The notes below the pieces were generated by a model. The model did no database searches and was not told where the DNA came from. It was given only the letters and a program-made list of their open reading frames with translations. A program made the translations under genes and the position numbers. Below are positions 35,255 through 44,138 of a stretch of 64,000 nucleotides of DNA, piece after piece. Origin of the DNA: JANQGH01 sp039030175 (GTDB taxonomy: Bacteria > Pseudomonadota > Alphaproteobacteria > DSM-16000 > Inquilinaceae). The number at the start of each line of letters is the position of its first letter. Within the stretch, counting starts at the first letter, position 1. The stretch covers positions 6,078 through 70,077 of the forward strand of contig JBCCER010000003.1 of the NCBI GenBank assembly GCA_039030175.1. The letters run 5' to 3'.

Positions 35255-37096
35255 ATGATCAATCTAACGATACCCATGAATGACGCGCAGTTGCGCCCGA
35301 AGATCACGGTAGTCGGCGTTGGCGGCGCCGGCGGCAACGCGGTCAACAACATGATCCGCTCGAACCTTGAGGGGGTCGAGTTCGTGGTTGCCAATACCGA
35401 TGCTCAAGCCCTCGCAGGCAACACGGCGGAAAGAAAGCTTCAGCTCGGCGTAGGCATTACCCAAGGCCTGGGCGCGGGTTCGCGGCCAGACATCGGCCGG
35501 GCGGCCGCGGAAGAGGCGATCGAGGAAATATCGGCCTATCTCGACGGCAGCCACATGGTGTTCATCACCGCCGGCATGGGCGGTGGCACCGGCACGGGCG
35601 CTGGTCCGGTGATCGCCCGCGCGGCACGCGAGATGGGCATGCTGACGGTCGGCGTCGTGACCAAGCCGTTCCATTTCGAGGGCGCGCATCGCATGCGCCT
35701 GGCCGAAGAAGGCCTTAAGGAACTGCAGCAATATGTCGATACGCTGATCATTATCCCGAACCAGAACCTGTTCCGCGTGGCCAATGAGAAGACGACCTTC
35801 GCGGACGCCTTCAAGATGGCCGATGAGGTGCTGGATTCCGGCGTGCGCGGCGTCACCGACCTTATGGTCATGCCCGGCCTGATCAATCTGGACTTCGCCG
35901 ATATCCGCACCGTGATGGCCGAGATGGGCAAGGCCATGATGGGCACCGGCGAGGGCGATGGCGAGCGCCGCTCGATCACGTCCGCCGAGGCGGCAATCTC
36001 CAACCCGCTGCTCGACGATGTTTCCATGAAAGGCGCGCGCGGCGTGCTGATCAACATCACCGGCGGTATGGACATGACCCTCTATGAGGTCGACGAGGCG
36101 GTGAACCGCATCCGCGATGAGGTCGACCCTGAGGCCAACATCATCTTTGGCTCGACATTCGATGAGAAGCTGGAAGGCAAGATCAGGGTGTCGGTGGTGG
36201 CGACGGGCATTGAGGCCGATGCTCAGGCCAGTCCGCGGCCAAATGTCACCAGCCTCAACCTAGTGTCGGAGCGTCGGCCGATGACGGCAGGCGAACCGGC
36301 TGCCAGCGATCGTCCCGCGACCGCACCGGCCGCGAGCTTCCCACAGTCGATCGGAAGGGCGGCAAGTGCAGCAGCACCGGCTATGGTGGCAGCAGAGGCA
36401 GAGCCCGCCCCCACGCCGAAGCCCGTGGCGGCGACGGTCCAAGCTCAACCCGCAGCCCAGCTTGCGGTCGAGGCCGAACTTGAACCGGCGGCCGAGCCCT
36501 CGCTGATCGATTTTGCCGAGGCGGCCGAGGATGAACCGGCGGCGGCGGAATACGAGCAGGAAGTGCAGCCGGAACCAGAGCCGGTAACAGAAGAACCCGC
36601 CGAAGCCCCCGCGGAAGTGGCGCGTCAGGCCGCACCGCGCGCGCCGCGTAGGCCCGCGCCGCAGGCACCTGCGAGGGCTGAGATGCCCGCGGCGGAACCT
36701 GTCCCGGCGCCCGCACCGGAACCAGCCGCTGAGCAGGAACGGCCCGAACCGCCGCGACGTCGGCCTGGTGGTTTGTTCCGCAGGGTTACGGGTCTCATCA
36801 AAGATGATGCCCAGGGGGCACCTCCCGCGGCCCAGCACGAACAGGCACCACCGGCACCGCGCCCTGCTCTCCGTCCTGCCGCCCCGCCGGTTGAGCGTGC
36901 GCCGGTGGAACGCGCGCAGCTGCAGCAGCAGCCGGTCGAGCCAGTGCAAGAGCCGGCCCCTCGCCCCTCCACCCCCCGCGCGCAGCCAGCGCAGCAGCGG
37001 CTGACGGGTGTCGATGCTTCGACCCGCCCGCCGCTGCCGCCGAACGAAGATGACGGGCTTGATATTCCGGCATTCTTACGCCGTCAGGCCAACTAA
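35255..37096 (+). CDS. ftsZ: Cell division GTPase FtsZ with very long linker
   Basis: This 613-residue tubulin homologue forms the Z-ring. The GTPase core is residues 15-320, with VVGVGGAGGNAVNNM, the tubulin signature GGGTGTG at 109-115 and NLDFADIRTVM of the T7 loop. Residues about 321-597 are a Pro/Ala/Glu-rich disordered linker, then the C-terminal peptide GLDIPAFLRRQAN that binds FtsA. The family is usually about 380-600 residues, with long linkers typical of alphaproteobacteria. AAAGGAG precedes the ATG. The 105-bp gap after ftsA may hold an extra promoter. Confidence 0.97.
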   Translation: MINLTIPMNDAQLRPKITVVGVGGAGGNAVNNMIRSNLEGVEFVVANTDAQALAGNTAERKLQLGVGITQGLGAGSRPDIGRAAAEEAIEEISAYLDGSHMVFITAGMGGGTGTGAGPVIARAAREMGMLTVGVVTKPFHFEGAHRMRLAEEGLKELQQYVDTLIIIPNQNLFRVANEKTTFADAFKMADEVLDSGVRGVTDLMVMPGLINLDFADIRTVMAEMGKAMMGTGEGDGERRSITSAEAAISNPLLDDVSMKGARGVLINITGGMDMTLYEVDEAVNRIRDEVDPEANIIFGSTFDEKLEGKIRVSVVATGIEADAQASPRPNVTSLNLVSERRPMTAGEPAASDRPATAPAASFPQSIGRAASAAAPAMVAAEAEPAPTPKPVAATVQAQPAAQLAVEAELEPAAEPSLIDFAEAAEDEPAAAEYEQEVQPEPEPVTEEPAEAPAEVARQAAPRAPRRPAPQAPARAEMPAAEPVPAPAPEPAAEQERPEPPRRRPGGLFRRVTGLIKDDAQGAPPAAQHEQAPPAPRPALRPAAPPVERAPVERAQLQQQPVEPVQEPAPRPSTPRAQPAQQRLTGVDASTRPPLPPNEDDGLDIPAFLRRQAN

Positions 37097-37163
37097 CTTT
37101 GGCCAAACAAGGCGGTAAGGAGACCGAAAACCGGTAACAAAGCGTAACAAAGAGTGATTTGTG

Positions 37164-37208
37164 GGCTCCAAGGGCGATTTGCTATCTACGCCTTTGGAGC
37201 CTTTTCTT
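37164..37208 (+). terminator. Terminator after ftsZ
   Basis: GGCTCCAA (37164-37171) pairs with TTGGAGCC (37194-37201) across a 22-base loop, followed by TTTTCTTT. It would end the dcw transcript before lpxC. Confidence 0.6.
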
Positions 37209-37298
37209 TGCCATCAATGGCTTAGTCGAGTTTTTGGGCCGTAAATCGGGCTTGGATAGTCAATCGACGTAAAGCTGGTTCTGGTGCTGATGGGCTCT

Positions 37299-37327
37299 TT
37301 GACAGGGTGGGTTCGGTTAACTGGCTA
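37299..37327 (+). promoter_or_regulatory. Candidate lpxC promoter
   Basis: A perfect TTGACA (37299-37304), 17-base spacer and a poor -10, TGGCTA (37322-37327), in the 274-bp ftsZ-lpxC gap. Consistent with separate expression of lpxC after the terminator. Confidence 0.35.
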
Positions 37328-37370
37328 TCGATCCATTCAGTAATGATCTCGCGGTCGGGAGAGTTCCCAA

Positions 37371-38303
37371 GTGTATGCGCCCACTTTGTTGCAACGGACC
37401 TTAAAATCGTCGATCCATTGTTCGGGTGTCGGCGTCCATAGCGGACGGCGGACGACGCTGACCCTTCGGCCGGCGGAGTCCGGCACCGGCATCACATTTG
37501 TGCGCACAGATGTTCCCGCTCACCGCGCGGTGGTTCAGGCGCGCTGGGATCGGGTCTGCGACACTAAGCTGTGCACGGTTGTCAGCAACGAGCATGGCAC
37601 GACGGTTGGAACGATCGAACATCTGATGGCGGCGCTTGCCGGCTCTGGCATCGATAACGCGTTGATCGAGTTGGACGGGCCGGAAGTGCCTGTCATGGAT
37701 GGCAGCGCCGAACCGTTCATGTTTTTGATCGAATGTGCCGGTCAGGTCGACGAAGACACACCGCGCCGAGCCATACGAGTGCTGCGGCCCGTCACAGTGA
37801 TGAACGACGATGGCGCTTCGGCCACGCTTAGCCCTGCGCTGGGTTTCTCGATTAACTGTGAGATCGCGTTTGCCAGCAAGGCCATTGGACGCCAACATTT
37901 CAGCCTGACCCCCGCCCATGACGATTTTAGAGATGAGATTGCCCGCGCGCGCACATTCGGCTTCTTGCACGAGGTGGAGCAATTGCGCGCAGCCGGCTTG
38001 GCACGGGGCGGATCGCTGGAAAACACCGTTGTCGTTAGCGGTGATTCAGTGCTGAACGAGGACGGGCTGCGCTACAAGGATGAGTTCGTGCGGCACAAAA
38101 CGCTGGATGCCATGGGTGATCTGGCGCTTGCTGGCGCGCCGATTCTGGGGCGGTTTGATGGCGTCAAGTCCGGGCATCGCTTGAACAATCAAGTGCTGCA
38201 CGCCCTGTTCGCCGACGATAATGCCTGGCGAATGGAAGTGCCGACGGCGGCCGATTGGGCCGCCCCGGCATGGGATGATATGCCGCTGGCCAAAACCGCG
38301 TGA
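37371..38303 (+). CDS. lpxC: UDP-3-O-acyl-GlcNAc deacetylase LpxC
   Basis: This 310-residue zinc enzyme commits UDP-acyl-GlcNAc to lipid A synthesis in the cytoplasm. SSIHCSGVGVHSGRR starts the protein, TVGTIEHLMAALAG holds the first zinc histidine, and HKTLDAMGDLALAG (about 244-257) the second histidine and the aspartate. GHRLNNQVLHAL ends the site. The start is GTG 37371 with GGGAG nine bases upstream; no in-frame ATG fits better. It shows the organism makes lipopolysaccharide. Own promoter and terminator are likely. Confidence 0.95.
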   Translation: MYAPTLLQRTLKSSIHCSGVGVHSGRRTTLTLRPAESGTGITFVRTDVPAHRAVVQARWDRVCDTKLCTVVSNEHGTTVGTIEHLMAALAGSGIDNALIELDGPEVPVMDGSAEPFMFLIECAGQVDEDTPRRAIRVLRPVTVMNDDGASATLSPALGFSINCEIAFASKAIGRQHFSLTPAHDDFRDEIARARTFGFLHEVEQLRAAGLARGGSLENTVVVSGDSVLNEDGLRYKDEFVRHKTLDAMGDLALAGAPILGRFDGVKSGHRLNNQVLHALFADDNAWRMEVPTAADWAAPAWDDMPLAKTA

Positions 38304-38364
38304 TCGAAGGTTGGCGACCGGCTCTGGCATGTCGCAATTAGCGTCTTTCATGGTATAGAACATT

Positions 38365-38391
38365 CAGGCGGGCTTCGGGTCCGCCTGTTTT
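38365..38391 (+). terminator. Terminator after lpxC
   Basis: Seven-base stem CAGGCGG/CCGCCTG with a nine-base loop followed by TTTT. It lies midway between lpxC and bamD. Confidence 0.65.
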
Positions 38392-38421
38392 GAAACGACA
38401 CTCGGACCGGATTGCGACCCG

Positions 38422-39246
38422 ATGGCCAGCTGCCTTTCAATCATCCGCCCCATTAGACTTATCATTCTGGCATCTGCCAGCGCTCTAGTGCTTGCCGCCT
38501 GCGGTTCGAGCGATGACGAGCTGATCTATATCGAGCGACCGCCGGAACAGATCTACGAGGCCGGCCTAAACGCCTTGGGTGAGGATGAGTTTGACTTGGC
38601 AGCAGCTGAGTTCAACGAGGTTGAACGCCAGCATCCATACTCGCTCTACGCCACCGAGGCCCAGCTTCTGGCTGCTTATTCATACTATCAGAATCTGGAC
38701 TATGATCAGGCGATTTTGGCGTTCGAACGGTTCATAGAGCTGCACCCCGGCAACCCGGATGTGGCTTACGCCTACTACATGCGAGCGCTTTGCTACTATG
38801 AGCAGATCGTGGACGTAGAGCGCGACCAGAATCTGACCGAACTGGCGGCACAAACGTTGGAAGACGTGATCCGGCGGTTCCCCGATTCGGTTTATGCGCG
38901 CGACGCTCAACTAAAGTACGACCTCACCCAGGACCAGTTGGCCGGCCAGGAGATGTCCATAGGCCGCTACTATCTACGCCAAAACGAAATGTCAGCTGCG
39001 ATCAACCGCTTTAGGAGCGTGGTCGACAACTACCAGACCACCAGCCACACCCCAGAGGCCTTGTATCGGCTGACCGAGGCTTATATGTCGCTGGGGCTGA
39101 ACCAAGAAGCCGAGCGTACCGCAACGGTTTTAGGCGCGAACTTCCCTGGCAGCGAATGGTACCGCAACAGCTACGCGTTGCTGGTTGATGGCGATGTTCC
39201 GCAGCGCTCTGGTTTCTTCAGCCGCACGTTTGGAAGCATTTTCTGA
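38422..39246 (+). CDS. bamD: Outer membrane assembly lipoprotein BamD
   Basis: This 274-residue lipoprotein is the essential partner of BamA in inserting outer-membrane proteins. Signal peptide residues 1-25 end in a LAAC lipobox, with lipidated Cys26. Five TPR-like repeats follow, starting EQIYEAGLNALGEDEFDLAAAEF and AILAFERFIELHPGNPDVAYA, and GQEMSIGRYYLRQNEMSAAINRF is strongly BamD-like. Position before recN is normal in alphaproteobacteria. The 3' end is 14 bases from the recN start. Confidence 0.94.
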   Translation: MASCLSIIRPIRLIILASASALVLAACGSSDDELIYIERPPEQIYEAGLNALGEDEFDLAAAEFNEVERQHPYSLYATEAQLLAAYSYYQNLDYDQAILAFERFIELHPGNPDVAYAYYMRALCYYEQIVDVERDQNLTELAAQTLEDVIRRFPDSVYARDAQLKYDLTQDQLAGQEMSIGRYYLRQNEMSAAINRFRSVVDNYQTTSHTPEALYRLTEAYMSLGLNQEAERTATVLGANFPGSEWYRNSYALLVDGDVPQRSGFFSRTFGSIF

Positions 39247-39259
39247 TCGGGCCCCCGCC

Positions 39260-40924
39260 ATGCTGGTCGCCCTGTCGATCCGCAACATCGTACTGGTCGA
39301 TCAACTCACGCTGACATTGGGGTCGGGCCTTAGCGCTCTGACCGGCGAAACTGGCGCGGGCAAGTCGATCTTGCTTGACGCGCTGGGATTGGCGATCGGC
39401 GCCAAAAGCGAGGCTCGGCATGTGCGGCCTGGCGCAGATCAAGCCAGCGTGGCCGCATCGTTCGATCTACCCAGCGATCATCAGGCATACACAATCCTTA
39501 GCGAACAGGGGTTTGTCGGGGAGGACGAGCTGGTGCTGCGCCGAACCATCAATGCCGACGGGCGCAGCCGGGCCTTTGTCAACGACCAGCCGGCAAGCGC
39601 CGGTCTGCTGCGGCGACTGGGCCAAACGCTGGTCGAAATTCACGGTCAATTCGACACCCAGGGACTGCTGAACCCAGCCACACATCGTGGTTTGCTGGAC
39701 GGCTTTGGGGGCGTCGATGCCTCCAAAGCCGCCGGTCGATGGAAGGAGTGGCAGTCAGCGCGAGACGCCTTGGCCGAGGCACTAGAGAACGCCGAAAGAG
39801 CCCGAACAGAAGAAGCGTTCTTGCGGCACGCGGTCGAAGAACTTGACCAGCTCGATCCTGGGCCCGATGAGGAGGAGCGGCTTGCGGCAGAACGCAGCTT
39901 GTTGATGCATCGAGAGCAGCTCATGGAAGCGCTGGGGACCGCCGTCGAGGTGCTCGACGGGGACCAAGGTGCCAGCCCAGCCCTGGCGACGGCGCAAAGG
40001 GCACTCGAACGGTTAGCGGACAAAGCTGGTCAGCGCCTCGAAGCGCCGCTAGCGGCCCTTGGCAGGGCCGCGTCGGAGATCGAAGAGGCTCTGGCAAGCC
40101 TCCGCGGCCTCGCCGATGACAGCAATCTAGAGCACTCAAACTTGGAGAGCCTGGAGGAACGCCTGTTCGCACTACGGGCAGCGGCGCGTAAGCATACTGT
40201 GGAGGTCGCCGACCTTCCCCGCGTAAGGACCGAGTTCGCCGAACGTCTCGCGCTGATCGACGATCAAGGCAGTGCGCTGGAGCAGCTTCGACGGCGTTCG
40301 GACCAAGCGCGAGAAGCCTTCACAGCGGCGGCCCAGTCGCTTAGCGAAAGCCGACGAAACTCAGCCGCCACGCTGGACAAGGCCGTCGCCAAGGAATTGC
40401 CCCCGCTAAAGTTAGACAAGGCAAAGTTTGCGACCCGTCTGGAAACACTGGATGAGGCCGACTGGGGGGCGTCGGGCTGGGACCGAGCAAACTTTGTAGT
40501 CGCCACCAACCCAGGCGCAGAACTCGGCCCTCTAAACAAGATCGCCTCAGGCGGCGAACTGGCGCGCTTCATGCTTGCCCTGAAGGTGGTCCTGAGCGCC
40601 CAGGGAAGCGTTCCAACACTGATCTTCGACGAAGTCGATAGCGGCGTGTCCGGCGCTGTATCGGCGGCGGTCGGTGAAAGGCTGGCCCGGCTCGGGCGCG
40701 ATCTGCAAGTGTTGGTCGTAACCCACAGCCCTCAAGTGGCTGCCCAAGCCGATCACCATCTGCGGGTTGAAAAATCGAGCAGCGACGATGCCACGACCAC
40801 CCACGTGTCCACGCTCGATGCCGATGATCGCCGGGAAGAGATCGCTCGTATGCTGTCGGGCGCGCGTATCACCGACCAGGCGCGGGCTGTCGCCGACGAA
40901 CTGGTTGGGGCTGCACCGCAATGA
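39260..40924 (+). CDS. recN: DNA repair ATPase RecN
   Basis: This 554-residue SMC-like protein acts in double-strand break repair. The N-terminal ATPase half has TGETGAGKSILLDAL at about 31-45 and REIHGQFDTQGLLNP-like QFDTQ signature; a long coiled coil spans about 150-370; the C-terminal half has the GGELARFMLALK signature and DEVDSGVSG Walker B. The frame opens 25 codons upstream inside bamD, but ATG 39260 starts the homology (LVALSIRNIVLVD). LexA control was not seen. Four-base overlap with ligA. Confidence 0.93.
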   Translation: MLVALSIRNIVLVDQLTLTLGSGLSALTGETGAGKSILLDALGLAIGAKSEARHVRPGADQASVAASFDLPSDHQAYTILSEQGFVGEDELVLRRTINADGRSRAFVNDQPASAGLLRRLGQTLVEIHGQFDTQGLLNPATHRGLLDGFGGVDASKAAGRWKEWQSARDALAEALENAERARTEEAFLRHAVEELDQLDPGPDEEERLAAERSLLMHREQLMEALGTAVEVLDGDQGASPALATAQRALERLADKAGQRLEAPLAALGRAASEIEEALASLRGLADDSNLEHSNLESLEERLFALRAAARKHTVEVADLPRVRTEFAERLALIDDQGSALEQLRRRSDQAREAFTAAAQSLSESRRNSAATLDKAVAKELPPLKLDKAKFATRLETLDEADWGASGWDRANFVVATNPGAELGPLNKIASGGELARFMLALKVVLSAQGSVPTLIFDEVDSGVSGAVSAAVGERLARLGRDLQVLVVTHSPQVAAQADHHLRVEKSSSDDATTTHVSTLDADDRREEIARMLSGARITDQARAVADELVGAAPQ

Positions 40925-43029
40925 CGGATAAGAGCCTCCGCGCGAAGTCGATTGAAGACCTCGATCAGACAGAGGCTGAGTCGGAATTAGCCAGTCTGGC
41001 CACCGAAATCGCGGCTCATGACATCGCCTATCATCAAAACGACGCCCCAACTGTATCCGACGCTGACTACGACGCCCTGCGTCGCCGCAATGAGGCCATC
41101 GAGCAGCGTTTTCCGACGCTTAAGCGCGACGACAGCCCGTCCGAGCGGGTCGGCTCATCGCCGGCAAGCGGCTTTGGCAAGGTGCGCCACGCCGTGCCGA
41201 TGCTGTCTCTGGCCAACGCCTTTGACGATCAGGATGTCGAGGATTTCGTCGCCAGCGTTCGGTCCTTCATCAAAGAGCTGCGCGACGATCCCGAAAAGCT
41301 GGTTGCCTTCATGGCCGAGCCAAAAATCGACGGACTGTCATGTTCGCTGCGCTACGAAGCGGGCAGGCTCGTACAGGCTTCCACCAGGGGCGACGGCCAG
41401 GAGGGCGAGGACGTAACGGCGAATATCCAAACCCTAGATGAGATCCCGGAAAATCTTGCCGCTGAGTCGCCAGAGGTGCTGGAAATTCGCGGCGAGGTCT
41501 ACATGCTGCACAGCGATTTCGCCGCGCTCAACAAGGCTCGCGAGGAGGCGGGCGAGCCGCTCTATGTTAACCCCCGCAACACGGCAGCCGGCAGCCTGCG
41601 CCAGCTCGACCCCTCAATCACAGCCCAGCGTAATCTGAAATTCTTCGCCTATGCCTGGGGAGAGGTCAGCGAACCGCTTGCCGAGACGATGGAGGGCTTC
41701 CGAGAACGCCTGGTCCAATGGGGATTCAAGACCAACGAACCTGCGCAGCTTTGCTGGTCGGCCGAGGAGATGCTGGCGCATTATCGAACAATCTCCGAAG
41801 CCAGGAGTTCGATGCCATTCGATATCGATGGGGTGGTGTACAAGGTCGATCGCCTTGATTGGCAGGACAGGCTCGGTGCGGTTAGTCGCCATCCGCGCTG
41901 GGCAATTGCTCACAAATTTCCGGCTGAACAGGCCCAGACCAAGCTAAACGAGATCACCATTCAAGTCGGCCGGACCGGTGCCCTGACACCTGTGGCCAAT
42001 CTTGAGCCGATCACCGTGGGCGGGGTCGTCGTCGCCCGCGCCACCTTGCATAACCAGGACGAGATCGCCCGCAAGGATATCCGGGAGGGCGATACGGTGG
42101 TCATCCAGCGTGCCGGGGACGTGATACCGCAAGTCGTTTCGGTGGTTCTTGAGAAGCGGCCGGCGGATAGTGAGCCATACGTCTTTCCCGACCATTGCCC
42201 GGAATGCGGCAGCCTCGCCATCCGCGAGGCCGACGAAGCGGTCACGCGATGTACTGGAGGCTTGATCTGCCCGGCCCAGGCGGTTGAGCGCTTGCGCCAT
42301 TTCGTCAGCCGGGATGCCTTCGATATCGAGGGCCTGGGGCACAAACAGATCCAGTTCTTCTTCGACGAGAAGATGATCGCGACACCAGCAGATATCTTCC
42401 GCTTGGCTCAGGCGGATGCCAAGTCCGAGGAGAAGCTGGCCGAGCGCAAGGGTTGGGGCGAACTGTCTGTCGCCAATCTGTTCGCCGCGATCGAAAGCCG
42501 GCGGACGATTGGGCTTGATCGCTTCATTTTTGCGCTCGGTATCCGCCAGGTCGGGCAGGCGACGGCGAAACTGCTCGCCCGCACCTATGGCACCTTGGAG
42601 ACCCTGCAACAGGTGATGGATGAGGCCCAGGCCGTCGAAAGCGAAGCCTATGCCAGCCTGATCGACATCGATCAAATCGGTCCATCGGTGGCCAACGATC
42701 TTCTTGGCTTTTTTGCCGAACCGCATAACCAAGATGTGTTGCGCGACTTGGCCGACCAGCTAACCGTTGAGCCGTTTGTCGGCCCGGAAGTTGGGGACAG
42801 CCCGGTGGCAGGCAAGACGGTCGTCTTCACGGGCACGCTCGAACAACTTACGCGCTCGGAGGCAAAGTCCCGGGCAGAAAGTATCGGCGCGAAGGTTGCC
42901 GGCTCGGTCTCCAAAAAAACCGACTACGTCATCGTTGGTGCGGATGCCGGCTCTAAAGCCAAGAAGGCCCAAGAGCTAGGGGTTACGACCCTGACGGAAG
43001 ACGAGTGGCTGGCTCTGATCGACGCTTAG
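40921..43029 (+). CDS. ligA: NAD-dependent DNA ligase LigA
   Basis: This 702-residue enzyme seals nicks in replication and repair using NAD. The Ia domain precedes the nucleotidyltransferase core with adenylated lysine in AEPKIDGLS (about residue 140), the OB fold follows, then a four-cysteine zinc site (CPECG and CTGGLICPAQ), HhH motifs and a C-terminal BRCT domain (about 622-702, GKTVVFTGTLEQLTRSE). Complete and of normal length. Its stop abuts, with no gap, the stop of the AI-2E transporter gene on the other strand. Confidence 0.96.
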   Translation: MTDKSLRAKSIEDLDQTEAESELASLATEIAAHDIAYHQNDAPTVSDADYDALRRRNEAIEQRFPTLKRDDSPSERVGSSPASGFGKVRHAVPMLSLANAFDDQDVEDFVASVRSFIKELRDDPEKLVAFMAEPKIDGLSCSLRYEAGRLVQASTRGDGQEGEDVTANIQTLDEIPENLAAESPEVLEIRGEVYMLHSDFAALNKAREEAGEPLYVNPRNTAAGSLRQLDPSITAQRNLKFFAYAWGEVSEPLAETMEGFRERLVQWGFKTNEPAQLCWSAEEMLAHYRTISEARSSMPFDIDGVVYKVDRLDWQDRLGAVSRHPRWAIAHKFPAEQAQTKLNEITIQVGRTGALTPVANLEPITVGGVVVARATLHNQDEIARKDIREGDTVVIQRAGDVIPQVVSVVLEKRPADSEPYVFPDHCPECGSLAIREADEAVTRCTGGLICPAQAVERLRHFVSRDAFDIEGLGHKQIQFFFDEKMIATPADIFRLAQADAKSEEKLAERKGWGELSVANLFAAIESRRTIGLDRFIFALGIRQVGQATAKLLARTYGTLETLQQVMDEAQAVESEAYASLIDIDQIGPSVANDLLGFFAEPHNQDVLRDLADQLTVEPFVGPEVGDSPVAGKTVVFTGTLEQLTRSEAKSRAESIGAKVAGSVSKKTDYVIVGADAGSKAKKAQELGVTTLTEDEWLALIDA

Positions 43030-44109
43030 CTACACCGTATCGGCGTGGCCGTCGGAATCAATCTCTCCGTCCTTCGACAACATGATCGCGATCCAGCGCG
43101 CGCCATTGATGTGCGAGCAGATGATCATCACCATCACGGTGATCGGCACGCTCAAAAACATGCCCGCGACACCCCAGATCACGCCCCAAAAGACCAGGGC
43201 CAGAATAATAACGAACGAGCTGAGATTGAGCGATCGGCCCATCAACATCGGCTCAACCAGGTTCCCGATCACGACCTGAATGAAGATCAAGATCGGTGTC
43301 GCGACTAGGAACGGCACCAAGGTCTGGAACTGAAGCAGCGCCACCGAGGCTGGGAAGATGACACCCAGGATGGAGCCGATGTTTGGGATGTAGTTCAGCA
43401 GGAAGATGATCAGCGCCATCGTCTCGGCAAAATCGACATCGACCAGCCGCAAGGTCAGATAGCTGGCGACACCCGTCATCAAGCTGGTCAACGTCTTGAC
43501 CCACATATAGCGCCGAACGCTGTGCGCCATGGCCGACATGACCTCGCTGACCCTGCTCGCTTCCTTAGGGTCGGGAAACAGGGCGGCAAACTTGCGCGGC
43601 AAACTGCCCTGATCGATCAACAAGAACGCGACGTAGAGCGTTACAAGGCTGACCTCGAGCAGAACCGAGCCGACTGAGCTGGCGGCGGTCGACAGCGTCG
43701 AAAAAATATCGAGATTGTCCAGCGCATCTCGCGCGTTGCTGGCCATGTCATCGCCCAGCGTGGACAGGACTTCGCTGAACAGATGCTGCAGCCGCTCCTC
43801 ATATTGCGGCAAAGCGGCTACGAAAGTACTGGCCTGGTTCGACAATATTTGGGCAACCAAGAAGGCACCGATGAGAATAAGGATGATGCCGAAAGTCGTG
43901 GCCAACCAACGAGGCAGCCGGTGTTGGCCGATCCTCAAATGCGCCAGGCGATCGATTAGGGCGCTCAGCAACACCCAGATCAGAATGGCGATCGCCAGAG
44001 GGATCAGGAATGTTCGGCCGATGATCAGAACTGTCATCAAGATCGCGCAGACCACGATGACCCGAACACTGGCCTGCCCGAATACGACCTCAGATGAAAA
44101 CCGACTCAC
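43030..44109 (-). CDS. AI-2E family transporter
   Basis: This 359-residue inner-membrane protein of the AI-2E/TqsA-PerM family has about eight hydrophobic segments: two pairs at the N terminus, a soluble helical stretch with Ser/Leu-rich coiled segment at about 95-150, then four C-terminal ones with NYIPNIGSILGVIFPASVALLQF, a family hallmark, and PMLMGRSLNLSSFVIILALVFWG. Members export small molecules or act as antiporters; the substrate is not assignable. Convergent to ligA with zero spacing. Confidence 0.88.
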   Translation of the reverse strand: MSRFSSEVVFGQASVRVIVVCAILMTVLIIGRTFLIPLAIAILIWVLLSALIDRLAHLRIGQHRLPRWLATTFGIILILIGAFLVAQILSNQASTFVAALPQYEERLQHLFSEVLSTLGDDMASNARDALDNLDIFSTLSTAASSVGSVLLEVSLVTLYVAFLLIDQGSLPRKFAALFPDPKEASRVSEVMSAMAHSVRRYMWVKTLTSLMTGVASYLTLRLVDVDFAETMALIIFLLNYIPNIGSILGVIFPASVALLQFQTLVPFLVATPILIFIQVVIGNLVEPMLMGRSLNLSSFVIILALVFWGVIWGVAGMFLSVPITVMVMIICSHINGARWIAIMLSKDGEIDSDGHADTV

Positions 44110-44138
44110 TGGTCCATCTCCAAACGGCTAAACCACCG

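Noticed and set aside
36260..36949. 229-codon minus-strand Arg-rich frame
   Set aside because: It is the antisense of the repetitive FtsZ linker and has low-complexity composition.
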